NCBI RefSeq assembly: GCF_027587205.1
Contig: NZ_JAPDOD010000025.1
Location: forward strand, 62,001 to 126,000
Source of the DNA: Solirubrobacter ginsenosidimutans
Lineage (GTDB): Bacteria; Actinomycetota; Thermoleophilia; Solirubrobacterales; Solirubrobacteraceae
Direction: 5' to 3'
Length of the DNA stretch: 64,000 bases
Notes under the pieces: model-generated
Told to the model about the DNA's origin: nothing
The model's input: the letters and a program-made list of their open reading frames with translations, nothing else
Database searches by the model: none
Shown here: one piece after another, positions 50,408 through 62,219 of the stretch
Layout of the letters: each line of letters begins with the position of its first letter
Numbering within the stretch: the stretch's first letter is position 1
Made by a program: the position numbers and the translations under genes

Positions 50408-51010
50408 ATGGAGCCCCCCAGTCCGAAGTTTGATCAAAGCGGCCTCGTGCCGTGCGTTATCCAGGATTGGCGCTCGGGCGAGGTGTTGACCCTCGCCTAC
50501 ATGAATGAAGAGGCCTTGCGCCTGAGCCGGGAGACCGGCGAGCTGCACCTGTTCAGCCGCTCGCGCAACGAGCTCTGGCACAAGGGCGCGACCTCCGGCA
50601 ACACGCAGGCGGTCAAGGCATTGCGCTTCGACTGCGACAGCGACGCCGTCCTCGCCCTCGTCGAGCCCGCAGGCCCGGCCTGCCACACCGGCGAGCGCAC
50701 GTGCTTCTTCTCCGGCGACATGCAGCCACTCCCGTACGAGGCCCTGCCCGGGCTGGAGCGCACGCTCAAAGACCGCGCCGAGCACCCCACCGAGGGCTCC
50801 TACACGGCCAAGCTCCTCGCCGACCCGCCGTTCATCGGCGAGAAGGTCCAGGAGGAGGCCGAGGAGGTGGCTCGCGCCGCGCGCGAGGAGTCCGACGAGC
50901 GCGTCGCCAACGAGGCCGCCGACGTCCTCTACCACCTCACGGTGCTGCTCAAGAGCCGCGGCCTGAGCCTCGCGGACGCCGAGGAGGTGCTCCTTGGCCG
51001 CCGTCGCTGA
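50408..51010 (+). CDS. hisIE: Bifunctional phosphoribosyl-AMP cyclohydrolase / phosphoribosyl-ATP pyrophosphatase
   Basis: 200 aa, steps 2 and 3 of histidine synthesis. The HisI half (about 1-112) has [43 protein letters not shown] and metal-binding [19 protein letters not shown]. The HisE half (about 115-200) has [22 protein letters not shown] and [14 protein letters not shown] 50408; the frame is open upstream, but that is shadow. It leads the trp operon: trpE starts 16 bp before its end. No leader peptide or riboswitch is evident in the 14 bp before it. Confidence 0.94.
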   Translation: MEPPSPKFDQSGLVPCVIQDWRSGEVLTLAYMNEEALRLSRETGELHLFSRSRNELWHKGATSGNTQAVKALRFDCDSDAVLALVEPAGPACHTGERTCFFSGDMQPLPYEALPGLERTLKDRAEHPTEGSYTAKLLADPPFIGEKVQEEAEEVARAAREESDERVANEAADVLYHLTVLLKSRGLSLADAEEVLLGRRR

Positions 51011-52447
51011 GCACCTCGAGGTCACGCCGAGCCTCGAGGAGGCGCGCGCGCTGAAGGGCGATCACAACCTGATCCCGGTCACCCACAGCTTCATCGAGGA
51101 CTGCGAGACGCCCGTCTCGGCCTTCCTGAAGCTGCGCGGCGACGGACCCGCGTTCCTGCTGGAGTCCGCCGAGCAGGGGCAGCAGGTCGGTCGCTACAGC
51201 TTCATCGGCTGGCGCCCGAAGCGCGTCGTGCGCTGGAGCCTGGCCGACGGGGGAGATCCGTACACGCTCGCGCACGAGGCCGTCTCCGAGGTCCGCCAGG
51301 CCGAGATCGCCGGGCTCCCGCCGTTCGCGGGCGGTGCCGTCGGCTTCTTCGGCTTCGACTGCGTGCGCGCCGTCGAGCGCCTGCCCGAGCCCAACCCGGA
51401 CGTCCTCGGGCTGCCGGACATGGCGCTGATGCTCTCCGACGTGATCGTCGCCTTCGACCACCTGCGCCACACGGTGACGATCCTCGCCAACGCCTACCTC
51501 GACGACGAGACCGACGTCGACACCGCCCACGCCCGCGCGGTCGAGGCGATCCGCCAGGTCCGCACCCGCCTCGCCGGCCCGCTCCCCGCCCTGGAGACGC
51601 ATCCGGCCCGCGAGGCCCCGTCCTTCGAGTCCAACATGAGCCGGGAGACCTTCGAGGCCAACGTGGCCCGGATCATCGAGTACATCTACGCCGGCGACGC
51701 CTATCAGGTGGTTCCGTCGCAGCGCTGGAGCGCGCCCACCCCGGTCGAGCCGTTCAGCATCTATCGCGGCTTGCGCGCGGTGAACCCGTCGCCGTACATG
51801 TACTTCCTCGACTTCGAGGACTTCCAGATAGTCGGCGCCTCCCCGGAGCCGCTGCTGACGGTCAACGGCCGGCACGTGTCCACGCGCCCGATCGCCGGCA
51901 CGCGCCCGCGCGGCGAGGACGACGCCGCGATCGCCGCCGAGCTGCTGGCCGACGAGAAGGAGCGCTCCGAGCACGTGATGCTCGTCGACCTCGGCCGCAA
52001 CGACCTCGGGCGGGTGTGCGAGAACGGCAGCGTGCACGTCGAGCGCCTGATGGAGGTCGAGACCTACTCGCACGTGATCCACATCGTCTCCCAGGTCGCG
52101 GGCACGCTGCGGCCGGAGGTCAAGGCGATCGACGCGCTGCGCAGCGTGCTCCCCGCGGGCACTCTGAGCGGCGCCCCGAAGATCCGCGCGATGGAGATCA
52201 TCGACGAGCTCGAGTCGGTCAAGCGCGGCGCCTACGGCGGGGCGGTCGGCTGGCTGTCCTACGGGGGCGAGCTGGACACCTGCATCTGCATCCGCACCGT
52301 CGTGGTCAAGGAGGGCATGGCCCACATCCAGGCCGGCGGCGGCACGGTGGCCGACGCCAAGCCCGACTACGAGTACGAGGAGTCGCGCGCCAAGGCGGCG
52401 GGCGTCGTGAAGGCGATCGAGCTGGCGGTCAAGCAGGCGGCGTGGCC

Positions 52448-52451
<4 letters not shown>
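50994..52451 (+). CDS. trpE: Anthranilate synthase component I
   Basis: 485 aa. Converts chorismate to anthranilate with ammonia supplied by TrpG. TTG start with GGAGG upstream, overlapping hisIE by 17 bp. The feedback-site region [18 protein letters not shown] is present near 43-60, so tryptophan inhibition is likely. Catalytic region: [47 protein letters not shown] and [22 protein letters not shown]. Coupled to trpG by ATGA. Confidence 0.95.
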
Positions 52452-52997
<546 letters not shown>

Positions 52998-53005
<8 letters not shown>

Positions 53006-54032
53006 TCCGGTCTTGACCAAGGCGCTCGACGCCCTGATGTCGGGCCAGGATCTCGGGTCCGAGCAGACCGCCGCGGTGCTGGCCGAGATCATGGGCGGCA
53101 ACGCCTCCGAGGTCGAGACGGCCGGCGTGCTCGTCGCGCTGCGGACCAAGGGCGAGACGGTCGACGAGCTGGTCGGCCTGGCGACGACGATGCGCGCGTT
53201 CGCCACGCCGGTGAAGGCGCAGAACACGTCCGAGCTGATCGACACCGCGGGCACCGGCGGCGGGCGCCCGACGTTCAACGTCTCCACGACCGCGGCGCTG
53301 ATCGCCGCGGGTCACGGCTGCAAGGTGGCCAAGCACGGCAACCGCAGCGCCACCGGATTGAGCGGCTCCGCGGACGTCCTCGAAGCGCTCGGGGTCCGGA
53401 TCGACCTCAAGCCGGACGCGGTAGCGCGCTGCATCGACGAGGTCGGCTTCGGGTTCATGTTCGCGCCCGCCCACCACGGGGCGACGCGGTTCGTCATCCC
53501 CGTGCGCAAGGAACTCGCGGTCCGCACGATCTTCAACTTCCTCGGGCCGCTGACCAACCCCGCGGGCGCGACCCGCCAGGTGATCGGGGTCAGCGACCCC
53601 AACTTCCTGGAGACGATCGCCGGTGCGCTGGCCCGGCTGGGCGCGCGCAGGGCGCTGGTAGTGTCCTCAGCCGACGGTCTGGACGAGATGAGCACGTCGG
53701 GCATAACCCGCGTCGTCGAGGTGAATGGCGAGGACTTCCACGCCTACGACGTCGCCCCGGAGGACGTGGGGATCTCACGTGCGGACCCGGGCGCGCTGAC
53801 GGGCGGCACGCCCGACGTCAACGCGCAGACCACGCGGAACATCTTCGCGGGCGAGCACGGTCCGGCGCGTGACGTCGCCGTGCTCAATGCCGGCGCCGCG
53901 ATCTATGTATCCGGCACCGTGTCCAGCCTCGAAGAGGGCGTGCGCGCCGCTGAGGCCGCGATCGACGACGGCCGAGCGGCCGCCGCGCTGGAATCACTCG
54001 CATCACTTACGAAGGAGTTGGCACCTGCATGA
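52998..54032 (+). CDS. trpD: Anthranilate phosphoribosyltransferase
   Basis: 344 aa. TTG start gives MPNPVLTKALDALMSGQDL. Family motifs: DTAGTGGGRPTFNVSTTAA (PRPP loop GTGGG), KHGNRSATGLSGSADVLEALG, FMFAPAHHGATRFVIPVRKELAVRTIFNFLGPLTNPA. All residues for anthranilate and PRPP binding seem present. Overlaps trpG and trpC, so it is translated as part of the operon. Confidence 0.95.
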
Positions 54033-54820
54033 GCGTGCTCGACCGCATCGTGGACGACACGCGCGACGAGGTCAAACGCCGCCGCAAGGAGGTGCCGTTG
54101 AAGGACCTCGAGAAGGCGCTCGAACGCCGCGCCGAGGGCTTCAGGCCGTTCTCGGAGGCGCTCACCCGCCCCGGCGTCTCATTGATCGCCGAGCACAAGC
54201 GGCGCTCGCCCTCGGCGGGCAAGATCCGCAAGAACTCGCAGGTGGCGGACGTCGTGAAGGCCTATGAGCGCGGCGGTGCCGCGGCGCTTTCGATCCTGAC
54301 CGAGCCGTTTCACTTCGGCGGCTCGCTCGACGACCTGCGGGAGGCGCGCGCGAACGCGACCCTGCCGGTGCTGCGCAAGGACTTCATCGTCGACAAGTAC
54401 CAGCTCTACGAAGCCGCCGCCGCGGGTGCCGACGCGATCCTGCTGATCGTCGCCGCGCTCGAGGACAAGGCGCTCGGCAAGCTGCTGCACGAGGCGGCCG
54501 ACCTCGACCTGGACGCGCTGGTGGAGGTCCACGACGAGCGTGAGCTCGCGCGGGCGCTGGAGTTCGAGGCCGACGTGCTCGGCATCAACAACCGCGACCT
54601 CTCCGACTTCAGCGTGGACATCGAGCGCACCTTCGAGCTGCTGGCCGACGTCCCCGCGGGCAAGACCGTCGTCTCGGAGTCGGGCTTCTCGACCCGCGAG
54701 CAGCTCGACGAGCTCGAGCGCGTGGGCGTCGACGCCGTCCTGATCGGCGAGACGCTCATGCGCGCGAAGGACATCGAGCAGGCCGTCCGCGAGCTCACCG
54801 GCGGCACCGTCCTTCCATGA
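54029..54820 (+). CDS. trpC: Indole-3-glycerol phosphate synthase
   Basis: 263 aa TIM-barrel enzyme. SLIAEHKRRSPSAGKI carries the substrate Lys; DFIVDKYQLYEAAAAGADAILLIVAAL, GINNRDLSDFSVDIERT and VSESGF complete the active site. Monofunctional, not fused to TrpF, which is encoded next. ATGA overlaps at both ends. Confidence 0.95.
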   Translation: MSVLDRIVDDTRDEVKRRRKEVPLKDLEKALERRAEGFRPFSEALTRPGVSLIAEHKRRSPSAGKIRKNSQVADVVKAYERGGAAALSILTEPFHFGGSLDDLREARANATLPVLRKDFIVDKYQLYEAAAAGADAILLIVAALEDKALGKLLHEAADLDLDALVEVHDERELARALEFEADVLGINNRDLSDFSVDIERTFELLADVPAGKTVVSESGFSTREQLDELERVGVDAVLIGETLMRAKDIEQAVRELTGGTVLP

Positions 54821-55448
54821 CCAAGGTCAAGGTCTGCGGCATCACCCGGCTCGAGGACGCCGAGCTGGCGATCTCTCACGGCGCCTGGGCGCTCGGGTTC
54901 ATCCTCTGGGAGCCGTCCAAGCGCTACGTGGACCCCTCCGTCGCCGCCGGGATCATCCGGCAGGTCCGCCGCAAGGTCGAGACGGTCGGCGTCTTCGTCA
55001 ACCAGCCGATCGACGAGATCGCCGACCGCGTCGACATCCTCGGCCTCACCCACGTGCAGCTGCACGGTGACGAAGGCCCGTCCTTCTGCAACGCCGTCGT
55101 CCAGCGCACGGGCGCGAAGGTGATCAAGGCCGTGCGGATCGGCCACGCGGCCGACCTGCGCGACCTCGAGCGCTTCCACACCGACTTCCACCTGCTCGAC
55201 ACCGCCAAGGACGGGCAGTACGGCGGCACCGGCCAGACCTGGGACTGGAAGCTCGTCGCGAACCGGCGCAACAAGATCCCGCTGATCCTCTCCGGCGGCC
55301 TGACCCCTGAGAACGTCGCGGACGGGATCGAGGCGGTGAAGCCGTGGGGCGTCGACGTGGCCTCCGGCGTCGAGGCCTCGCCGGGGATCAAGGATCCCGC
55401 GAAGCTCGAAGCGTTCTTCGCCGCCGTCGACACCGTCCACGCGCAGAC

Positions 55449-55452
<4 letters not shown>
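54817..55452 (+). CDS. trpF: Phosphoribosylanthranilate isomerase
   Basis: 211 aa TIM barrel. [12 protein letters not shown] carries the catalytic Cys7; VQLHGDE and [19 protein letters not shown] contain the catalytic Asp and phosphate loop; [10 protein letters not shown] and [12 protein letters not shown] follow. A separate trpF is notable, because mycobacteria and streptomycetes use PriA for this step. ATGA overlaps on both sides. Confidence 0.94.
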
Positions 55453-56629
<1,177 letters not shown>

Positions 56630-56633
<4 letters not shown>

Positions 56634-57442
56634 CGCGCACCGAGACGGGCGTCGACCGCATCGCGGCCGCCTTCGCGACCGCGAAGGGCCGCGCGGCGCT
56701 GATGCCGTACCTGATGGCGGGCTTCCCGGACATCGAGACCTCCGTGGCGATCGCGACCGCCTACGCCGAGTCCGGCGCCGACCTCGTCGAGCTGGGCGTG
56801 CCGTTCAGCGACCCGCTCGCCGACGGCCCGGTGATCCACGCCGCGGCCACCGACGCGCTCGCGGCGGGCGCGAACCTGCACGCGGTCCTGGAGGCCGGGC
56901 AGCGGATCGCTGAGCTGCTCCCGGTGGTGCTCATGTGTTACGCGAACCCGCTCTTCGCACGCGGACCTGAGCGCTTCGCGGCCGAGCTCGCCGAGCGGGG
57001 CATCAGCGGGCTGATCGTGCCCGATCTCCCGCTCGAGGAGTCGGCCGGCGTGCTCGCGGCGTGCGATGCGCAGCAGATCGCGCTCGTGCCACTGGTCGCA
57101 CCGACCACTCCGGACGCTCGGCTAAACCAAATCGGACGCATAGCGCGTGGATTTGTCTACACGGTTTCGGTGACCGGGACGACCGGTGAGCGGGCCGCGA
57201 ACACCCCCGACGCCGGGGCGCTGCTGGCGCGCGTGAAGGCCCGCAGCCCGGTACCTGTCGCGCTCGGTTTCGGGATCTCCACCGGTGCTCAAGCGGCCGC
57301 CGCTGCGGACGCCGGAGCGGACGGGGTGATCGTCGGCTCGCGGCTCGTGCGGGCGGTCGCCGAGGCGGTGCAGAACGGCTCGGATCCCGCCTCTACGGCC
57401 GCATCCGTGGTCGTGGAGCTAGCTGACGCCCTGGTCCGCTAG
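56630..57442 (+). CDS. trpA: Tryptophan synthase alpha chain
   Basis: 270 aa TIM barrel cutting indole-glycerol phosphate. Catalytic Glu54 ([11 protein letters not shown]) and Asp65 (LADGPVI) are present; [14 protein letters not shown] and [10 protein letters not shown] form the phosphate site. Last biosynthetic gene of the operon. A 54-residue membrane peptide gene follows 12 bp later. Confidence 0.96.
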
Positions 57443-57454
57443 CCTTCCGCCGCG

Positions 57455-57619
57455 ATGGGTATCTTCCTTACGCTGATCGTCGGACTCGTCATCTGGGTCG
57501 TCCTCTGGGGCACCAGCCTGATGAAGTCGTTCGACGCGTTCCTGATCGGGATGCTGCTGGTGTTGCTGGCAGCGACGGCGCACATCGCGCGGCCGTACCT
57601 TCCCGGCGGCCGTCGTTAA
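57455..57619 (+). CDS. Small two-helix membrane protein, unknown
   Basis: 54 aa: MGIFLTLIVGLVIWVVLWG then a short polar link (TSLMKSFDAF) and a second helix (LIGMLLVLLAATAHIARPYL), ending GGRR. Codon use and position 12 bp after trpA suggest a real last gene of the trp operon. Actinobacteria have many small membrane proteins of this shape; function unknown. Too short for confident homology by eye. Confidence 0.6.
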   Translation: MGIFLTLIVGLVIWVVLWGTSLMKSFDAFLIGMLLVLLAATAHIARPYLPGGRR

Positions 57620-57699
57620 GCCCGACCTCACCCCTTTGTTAAGGGTCGTCGGTGCCCAGTCTTCCGGGTCGCCCATCCGCTGGCGGGCGGTCTAGGCTG

Positions 57700-57729
57700 T
57701 TGCACGCGTGAACTGGGCGTGCGTAGAAT
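57700..57729 (+). promoter_or_regulatory. Promoter of the liv operon
   Basis: TTGCAC (57700-57705) and TAGAAT (57724-57729) with an 18-bp spacer; the -10 matches the consensus at 5 of 6. A start site near 57736 would leave about 30 nt before the TTG at 57766, which has GGAGGGG in the right place. Confidence 0.6.
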
Positions 57730-57765
57730 CGCCGCCCGAATACGAGCCTCATGAGGAGGGGTTCC

Positions 57766-59049
57766 TTGCAATCTAAGTTCCTGGCGGCTTCGGCCGGCCT
57801 GTTGGCGGCGGCTGCGCTTGGCGTAACCGCTTGCGGTGGCGATGACAGCAGCGACAGCGGAAGCAAGAGCACCGGCTCCAGCGGCAGCACCGCGGCGGCC
57901 GGCAAGTCACTGACGATCTACTCGTCGGTGCCGCTGCAGGGTGCGTCACGTGTGCAGACGACCGCGGTCGTCAATGGTGCCAAGCTCGCGCTTGAGCAGA
58001 AGGGCGGCAAGGCCGGCCCGCACACCATCAAGTACGTCCCGCTCGACGACTCCACGGCTCAGGCCGGCAACTGGACGCCCGAGCAGGAGTCCGCGAACGC
58101 CCGTAAGGCGGCGCAGGACGATTCCACGGCCGTGTACATCGGCACGTTCAACTCGGGCGCGGCCGCGGTCTCGATCCCGATCCTGAACGAGGCTGGGATC
58201 CCGATGATCTCCCCGGCCAACACGGCCGTCGGTCTCACGACCAACCAGCCGGGCTCCAACCCGGGCGAGCCGGACAAGTACTACCCGGCCGGCACGCGCA
58301 ACTACACCCGCATCGTCCCGAAGGACACGATCCAGGGCGCCGCTCTGGCCACGGTCATGAAGGAAGACGGTTGCACCAAGGTGCAGATGGCCAACGACAA
58401 GGAGGTCTACGGCGCGGGTCTCGGCAAGAACATCGAGCTCGCCGCCAAGGCCCAGGGTCTCGCGATCATCTCCAACGAGTCGATCGACAAGAACGCTGCC
58501 AACTACCGCTCCCTGGCCCAGAAGGCCAAGGCGGCCGGCGCCGACTGCTTCGTCTACGCGGGCATCACGGCCAACAACGCCGTCCAGCTCTACAAGGACT
58601 TCTCGGCCGCCATCCCGGCCGCCAAGCTCTATGGCCCGGACGGCGTCGCCGAGTCCGGCTTCGTGGATCCGAAGGAAGGCGGCATCCCCGCCGACGTGCA
58701 GGCCAAGGTCAAGGTGTCCGTCGCGACCCTGAATCCCGACTCCTACCCGCCCGACGGACAGGAGTTCTTCAAGGCCTACTCGCAGAAGTACGGCGAGGAT
58801 CAGCCGGACCCGTACGCGATCTACGGCTACGAGGCCATGAGCCTCGCGCTCGACGCGATCGATCGCTCCAAGACCGGTGACAAGGCCGACATCATCAAGG
58901 CCCTGTTCTCCACGAAGGACCGCAATTCCGTGCTCGGCACGTACTCGATCGACGAGAACGGCGACACGACCCTGACGGACTACGGCATCTACTCCGTCAA
59001 GGACGGAAACCTGGTGTTCGACAAGACCGTCAAGGCTCAGGCCGGCTAA
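57766..59049 (+). CDS. livK: Branched-chain amino-acid ABC transporter substrate-binding lipoprotein
   Basis: 427 aa from TTG 57766, which has GGAGGGG at 5-bp spacing; the ATG at 57751 lies before that site and is less likely. Lipoprotein signal MQSKFLAASAGLLAAAALGVTACGG with lipobox VTAC, then a Ser/Gly linker. The type I periplasmic-binding fold follows (LTIYSSVPLQGASRVQT; YIGTFNSGAAAVSIPILNEAGIPMISPANT; DPYAIYGYEAMSLALDAI). Substrate may be branched-chain amino acids, amides or other; the family is broad. First gene of the livKHMGF operon. Confidence 0.92.
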   Translation: MQSKFLAASAGLLAAAALGVTACGGDDSSDSGSKSTGSSGSTAAAGKSLTIYSSVPLQGASRVQTTAVVNGAKLALEQKGGKAGPHTIKYVPLDDSTAQAGNWTPEQESANARKAAQDDSTAVYIGTFNSGAAAVSIPILNEAGIPMISPANTAVGLTTNQPGSNPGEPDKYYPAGTRNYTRIVPKDTIQGAALATVMKEDGCTKVQMANDKEVYGAGLGKNIELAAKAQGLAIISNESIDKNAANYRSLAQKAKAAGADCFVYAGITANNAVQLYKDFSAAIPAAKLYGPDGVAESGFVDPKEGGIPADVQAKVKVSVATLNPDSYPPDGQEFFKAYSQKYGEDQPDPYAIYGYEAMSLALDAIDRSKTGDKADIIKALFSTKDRNSVLGTYSIDENGDTTLTDYGIYSVKDGNLVFDKTVKAQAG

Positions 59050-59073
59050 CCACCGCGCCCAAGGCGTATGCTC

Positions 59074-59115
59074 GGCCGGGAGCGGGATTTACCCGCTTCC
59101 GGCCGGTCGCCTTTT
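59074..59115 (+). terminator. Stem-loop with T run between livK and livH
   Basis: 13-bp stem (GGCCGGGAGCGGG / CCCGCTTCCGGCC, one G-T pair), loop ATTTA, then a short gap and TTTT at 59112-59115. Likely partial terminator and mRNA stabiliser that lets the binding protein be made in excess over the permease genes. Confidence 0.7.
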
Positions 59116-59134
59116 CGGACGTAGGGACACATAT

Positions 59135-60190
59135 ATGGAAGCTGCCAGCATTCCCACCGGCCCGCCCGCTTCGCAGCGGATCCGGGCCCTCATCGGCACC
59201 TACGGGCTCACCCTCGTGCTGCTCGCCCTGCCGATCGTTTACGCGATCCAGGACCTCGTCGATGACGGGAACCTGGTCCGCCTTGGCGAGAACATCACCG
59301 CCGGCATCTCCAACGGCGCCATCTGGGCGCTCGTGGCGATCGGCTACACGCTCGTCTACGGCATCGTCGAGCTGATCAACTTCGCCCACGGCGAGGTCTT
59401 CATGATCGGCTCGTTCATCTCCGCCGGATTCTTCATGTCGATCGGCTTGACCGAGGACACGAACGCGGGGGTCCTCTTCTTCGGCCTCCTGCTGACGTTG
59501 ATCGTCGCGATGGTCGGCTCGGGAATGCTCAACGCGATGATCGAACGCGTCGCGTACAGACCCCTGCGAAGTGCGCCGAAGCTGGCGCCGCTGATCACCG
59601 CCGTCGGCTTCTCCTTCATCCTGCAGAACGTCGGCCTGCTGTGGAAGGGCGGCTCGCAGGTCGGCATCCCCGATCTCATCAACGCCCAGCACACCATCGT
59701 CACGATCTTCGGCGTCACGATCGAGAACGCTGACGTGCTGTCGATCGGCGTCACGGTCCCGCTGCTGATCGTGATGACGACCTTCATCGCCAAGTCGCGC
59801 CTTGGCAAGGCGATGCGCGCCACCGCGCAGGATCCTGAGGCCGCGCGCCTCATGGGCATCAACGTCGACACGACGATCTCGCTCACGTTCCTGCTGGGCG
59901 GCATGCTGGCCGGCGCCGCCGGCCTCATCTACGCCCTTTACCAGACGACGATCTGGTACTTCCAGGGCTTCACGGGCGGCCTGATCGCGTTCACCGCGGC
60001 AGTCATGGGCGGCATCGGCAACCTCCGGGGCGCCGTGCTCGGCGGCCTGATCATCGGCTGCATCCAGCAGATCTCCGACAACCGGATCGGCTCTGCCTGG
60101 ACTCCCGCGATCGTGTTCGCCTACCTGGTCCTGATCATGGTCTTCAAGCCGTCGGGCCTGCTCGGCGAGCAGACGAGGGATGCCGGATGA
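59135..60190 (+). CDS. livH: Branched-chain amino-acid ABC transporter permease LivH
   Basis: 351 aa. About eight to nine transmembrane helices; NGAIWALVAIGYTLVYGIVELINFAHGEVFMIGSF is the LivH hallmark, and MRATAQDPEAARLMGINVDTTISLTFLLGG is the conserved EAA-like loop that contacts the ATPases. The N-terminal extension of about 55 residues contains one extra helix. ATG start; coupled to livM by ATGA. Confidence 0.95.
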   Translation: MEAASIPTGPPASQRIRALIGTYGLTLVLLALPIVYAIQDLVDDGNLVRLGENITAGISNGAIWALVAIGYTLVYGIVELINFAHGEVFMIGSFISAGFFMSIGLTEDTNAGVLFFGLLLTLIVAMVGSGMLNAMIERVAYRPLRSAPKLAPLITAVGFSFILQNVGLLWKGGSQVGIPDLINAQHTIVTIFGVTIENADVLSIGVTVPLLIVMTTFIAKSRLGKAMRATAQDPEAARLMGINVDTTISLTFLLGGMLAGAAGLIYALYQTTIWYFQGFTGGLIAFTAAVMGGIGNLRGAVLGGLIIGCIQQISDNRIGSAWTPAIVFAYLVLIMVFKPSGLLGEQTRDAG

Positions 60191-61386
60191 GCGCCACGAC
60201 TGAAACCAAGAGCCCGGGCGGGACGGTACGCGGCGGGAAGCTCCCGACGCCGAAGGTCCCACCGTGGTTCGAGAAGGGCATGGTGCCGATCCTTCTGGTG
60301 CTGGCCGCCTTCCTCCCGTTCTTCTTCGAGAACGGCGACACGTTCATCCAGACGTGCACCCAGGCCCTGGCGTACATCGTCATGGCGCTCGGCCTGAACA
60401 TCGTCGTCGGCTTCGCCGGCCTGCTGGACCTCGGCTACGTGGCGTTCTTCGCCATCGGCGCCTACACCGCGGGCTACTTCGGCTCCGGGTTCTTCTCGAA
60501 GGTCGGCGACGGCAAGGGCATCCACATCCTCGTGTCCGGCCTTGCCTCAAAGGTCCCGGGCATCCACGTCAACTTCCTGATCATCCTGGTGCTGGCGGTC
60601 ATCACGACCTCCATCGCGGGCATGATCATCGGCCTACCGACGCTGCGCCTGCGCGGTGACTACATCGCCATCGTGACCCTCGCCTTCGGCGAGATCATCG
60701 GCCGCATCGCGGTCAACGGCGACAGCATCGTGATCAAGGGCCAGCCGCTGACGGCCGGCCGTCAGGGCATCTCGCCGGTGGACAAGATCGACCTGCCAGG
60801 CCTTGCGCCGTTCGGCCTACTGGACTTGAGACCCTGGTACTGGTTCGCCCTGGTCCTGGTGGGCTTCGTGCTGTTCGTGAACTTCCGCCTGCGCGACTCG
60901 CGGCTCGGCCGCGCCTGGGTCGCGCTGCGCGAGGACGAGATCGCCGCGGTGGCGATGGGCGTCCCGGCCGTCAAGACCAAGCTGCTGGCCTACGCCACCG
61001 GCGCCGCCATGGGCGGCATCGCCGGCGCGTTCCTCGGCTCGTTCCTGAACACGGTCAACGCCGACCAGTTCCAGTTCTACTTCTCGATCCTGGTCCTGGC
61101 CATGATCATCCTCGGCGGCCTCGGTTCGATCTGGGGGGTGGTGCTCGGCGCGGTCGCGCTGTCGTTCATCAACACGTGGCTGATCCCGGACGTCATCAAC
61201 TCGTGGCCCAGCAAGCTCGGGCTCGATTTCGACGCCACGCAGATCACCTTCGCGATCTACGGGTTCCTGCTCGTGATGATGATGATCCTGCGGCCCCAGG
61301 GCCTGCTGCCCGAGCGGCGGCACAAGATGGAGCTCGCCGACGACTCCGAGGCCAACGAAGAAAACCTCTACACGGCACGGGTATGA
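60187..61386 (+). CDS. livM: Branched-chain amino-acid ABC transporter permease LivM
   Basis: 399 aa. NIVVGFAGLLDLGYVAFFAIGAYTAGY and LRLRGDYIAIVTLAFGEIIGRI are LivM signatures; the EAA-like loop is RLGRAWVALREDEIAAVAMGVP. An N-terminal cytoplasmic tail of about 35 residues precedes the first helix, and there is an acidic C-terminal tail. Pairs with LivH to form the pore. ATGA overlap with livG. Confidence 0.95.
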   Translation: MSATTETKSPGGTVRGGKLPTPKVPPWFEKGMVPILLVLAAFLPFFFENGDTFIQTCTQALAYIVMALGLNIVVGFAGLLDLGYVAFFAIGAYTAGYFGSGFFSKVGDGKGIHILVSGLASKVPGIHVNFLIILVLAVITTSIAGMIIGLPTLRLRGDYIAIVTLAFGEIIGRIAVNGDSIVIKGQPLTAGRQGISPVDKIDLPGLAPFGLLDLRPWYWFALVLVGFVLFVNFRLRDSRLGRAWVALREDEIAAVAMGVPAVKTKLLAYATGAAMGGIAGAFLGSFLNTVNADQFQFYFSILVLAMIILGGLGSIWGVVLGAVALSFINTWLIPDVINSWPSKLGLDFDATQITFAIYGFLLVMMMILRPQGLLPERRHKMELADDSEANEENLYTARV

Positions 61387-62219
61387 GCGCAGTCGACACA
61401 CCGAAGCCGCGAGGCGGCCTCCCCACCGGGGCGGCTGTGCTCGACGCGCAGAACATCACCAAGCAGTTCGGTGGCCTGACGGCGGTCAACGACGTCACGT
61501 TCACCCTGCCCGAGAAGTCGATCGTCTCGATCATCGGCCCCAACGGCGCCGGCAAGACGACGTTCTTCAACATCCTGACCGGCTTCTACCGGCCGACGCT
61601 CGGGACCATCGAGTTCAATGGGAAGGGCATCACCGGCGCCCGCCCCGACATCGTCATGAAGGCCGGAATGGCGCGGACGTTCCAGAACATCCGGCTGTTC
61701 TCGACGATGACGGCGATGGAGAACGTCATGATCGGCGAGCACTCGCGGATGAAGTCGGGCCTGTTCGGCTCGATCGTCCGCACGCCGAGCACGCGCCGCG
61801 AGGAGCGGGAAGTCCGCGAGAAGGCGCATGCCGAGCTGGAGTACGTCGGCATCGACAAGCGCTGGCACGACCATCTCGCGATCAACCTCTCCTACGGCGA
61901 TCAGCGCCGGGTGGAGATCGCGCGCGCCCTGGCGTCGGACCCGAAGGTCCTGCTCCTGGACGAGCCGACGGCCGGCATGAACCCGCAGGAGTCCGCGTCG
62001 CTCGTGGACTTCATGCACCGGCTGCGTGACGAGCGGGGGATGACGATCCTGCTCATCGAGCACGACATGAAGGTCATCATGCGCGTCTCCGAGCGCGTGA
62101 CGGTGCTCGATCACGGCGAGAAGATCGCCGAAGGCCTTCCGGCCGAGGTGCGGGCCGACCCGCGCGTCGTCGAGGCCTACCTCGGCAAGGCCGCCGCGGA
62201 GACGGGAGAGAGGGAGTAA
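61383..62219 (+). CDS. livG: Branched-chain amino-acid ABC transporter ATP-binding protein LivG
   Basis: 278 aa. Start ATG 61383 overlaps the livM stop. Walker A GPNGAGKTT, Q-loop region MARTFQNIRLF, signature LSYGDQRRVEIARAL, Walker B VLLLDEPTAGMNP, and H-loop LIEHDM. The C-terminal LivG tail (EKIAEGLPAEVRADPRVVEAYLG) is present. Shares one base with the livF start. Confidence 0.96.
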   Translation: MSAVDTPKPRGGLPTGAAVLDAQNITKQFGGLTAVNDVTFTLPEKSIVSIIGPNGAGKTTFFNILTGFYRPTLGTIEFNGKGITGARPDIVMKAGMARTFQNIRLFSTMTAMENVMIGEHSRMKSGLFGSIVRTPSTRREEREVREKAHAELEYVGIDKRWHDHLAINLSYGDQRRVEIARALASDPKVLLLDEPTAGMNPQESASLVDFMHRLRDERGMTILLIEHDMKVIMRVSERVTVLDHGEKIAEGLPAEVRADPRVVEAYLGKAAAETGERE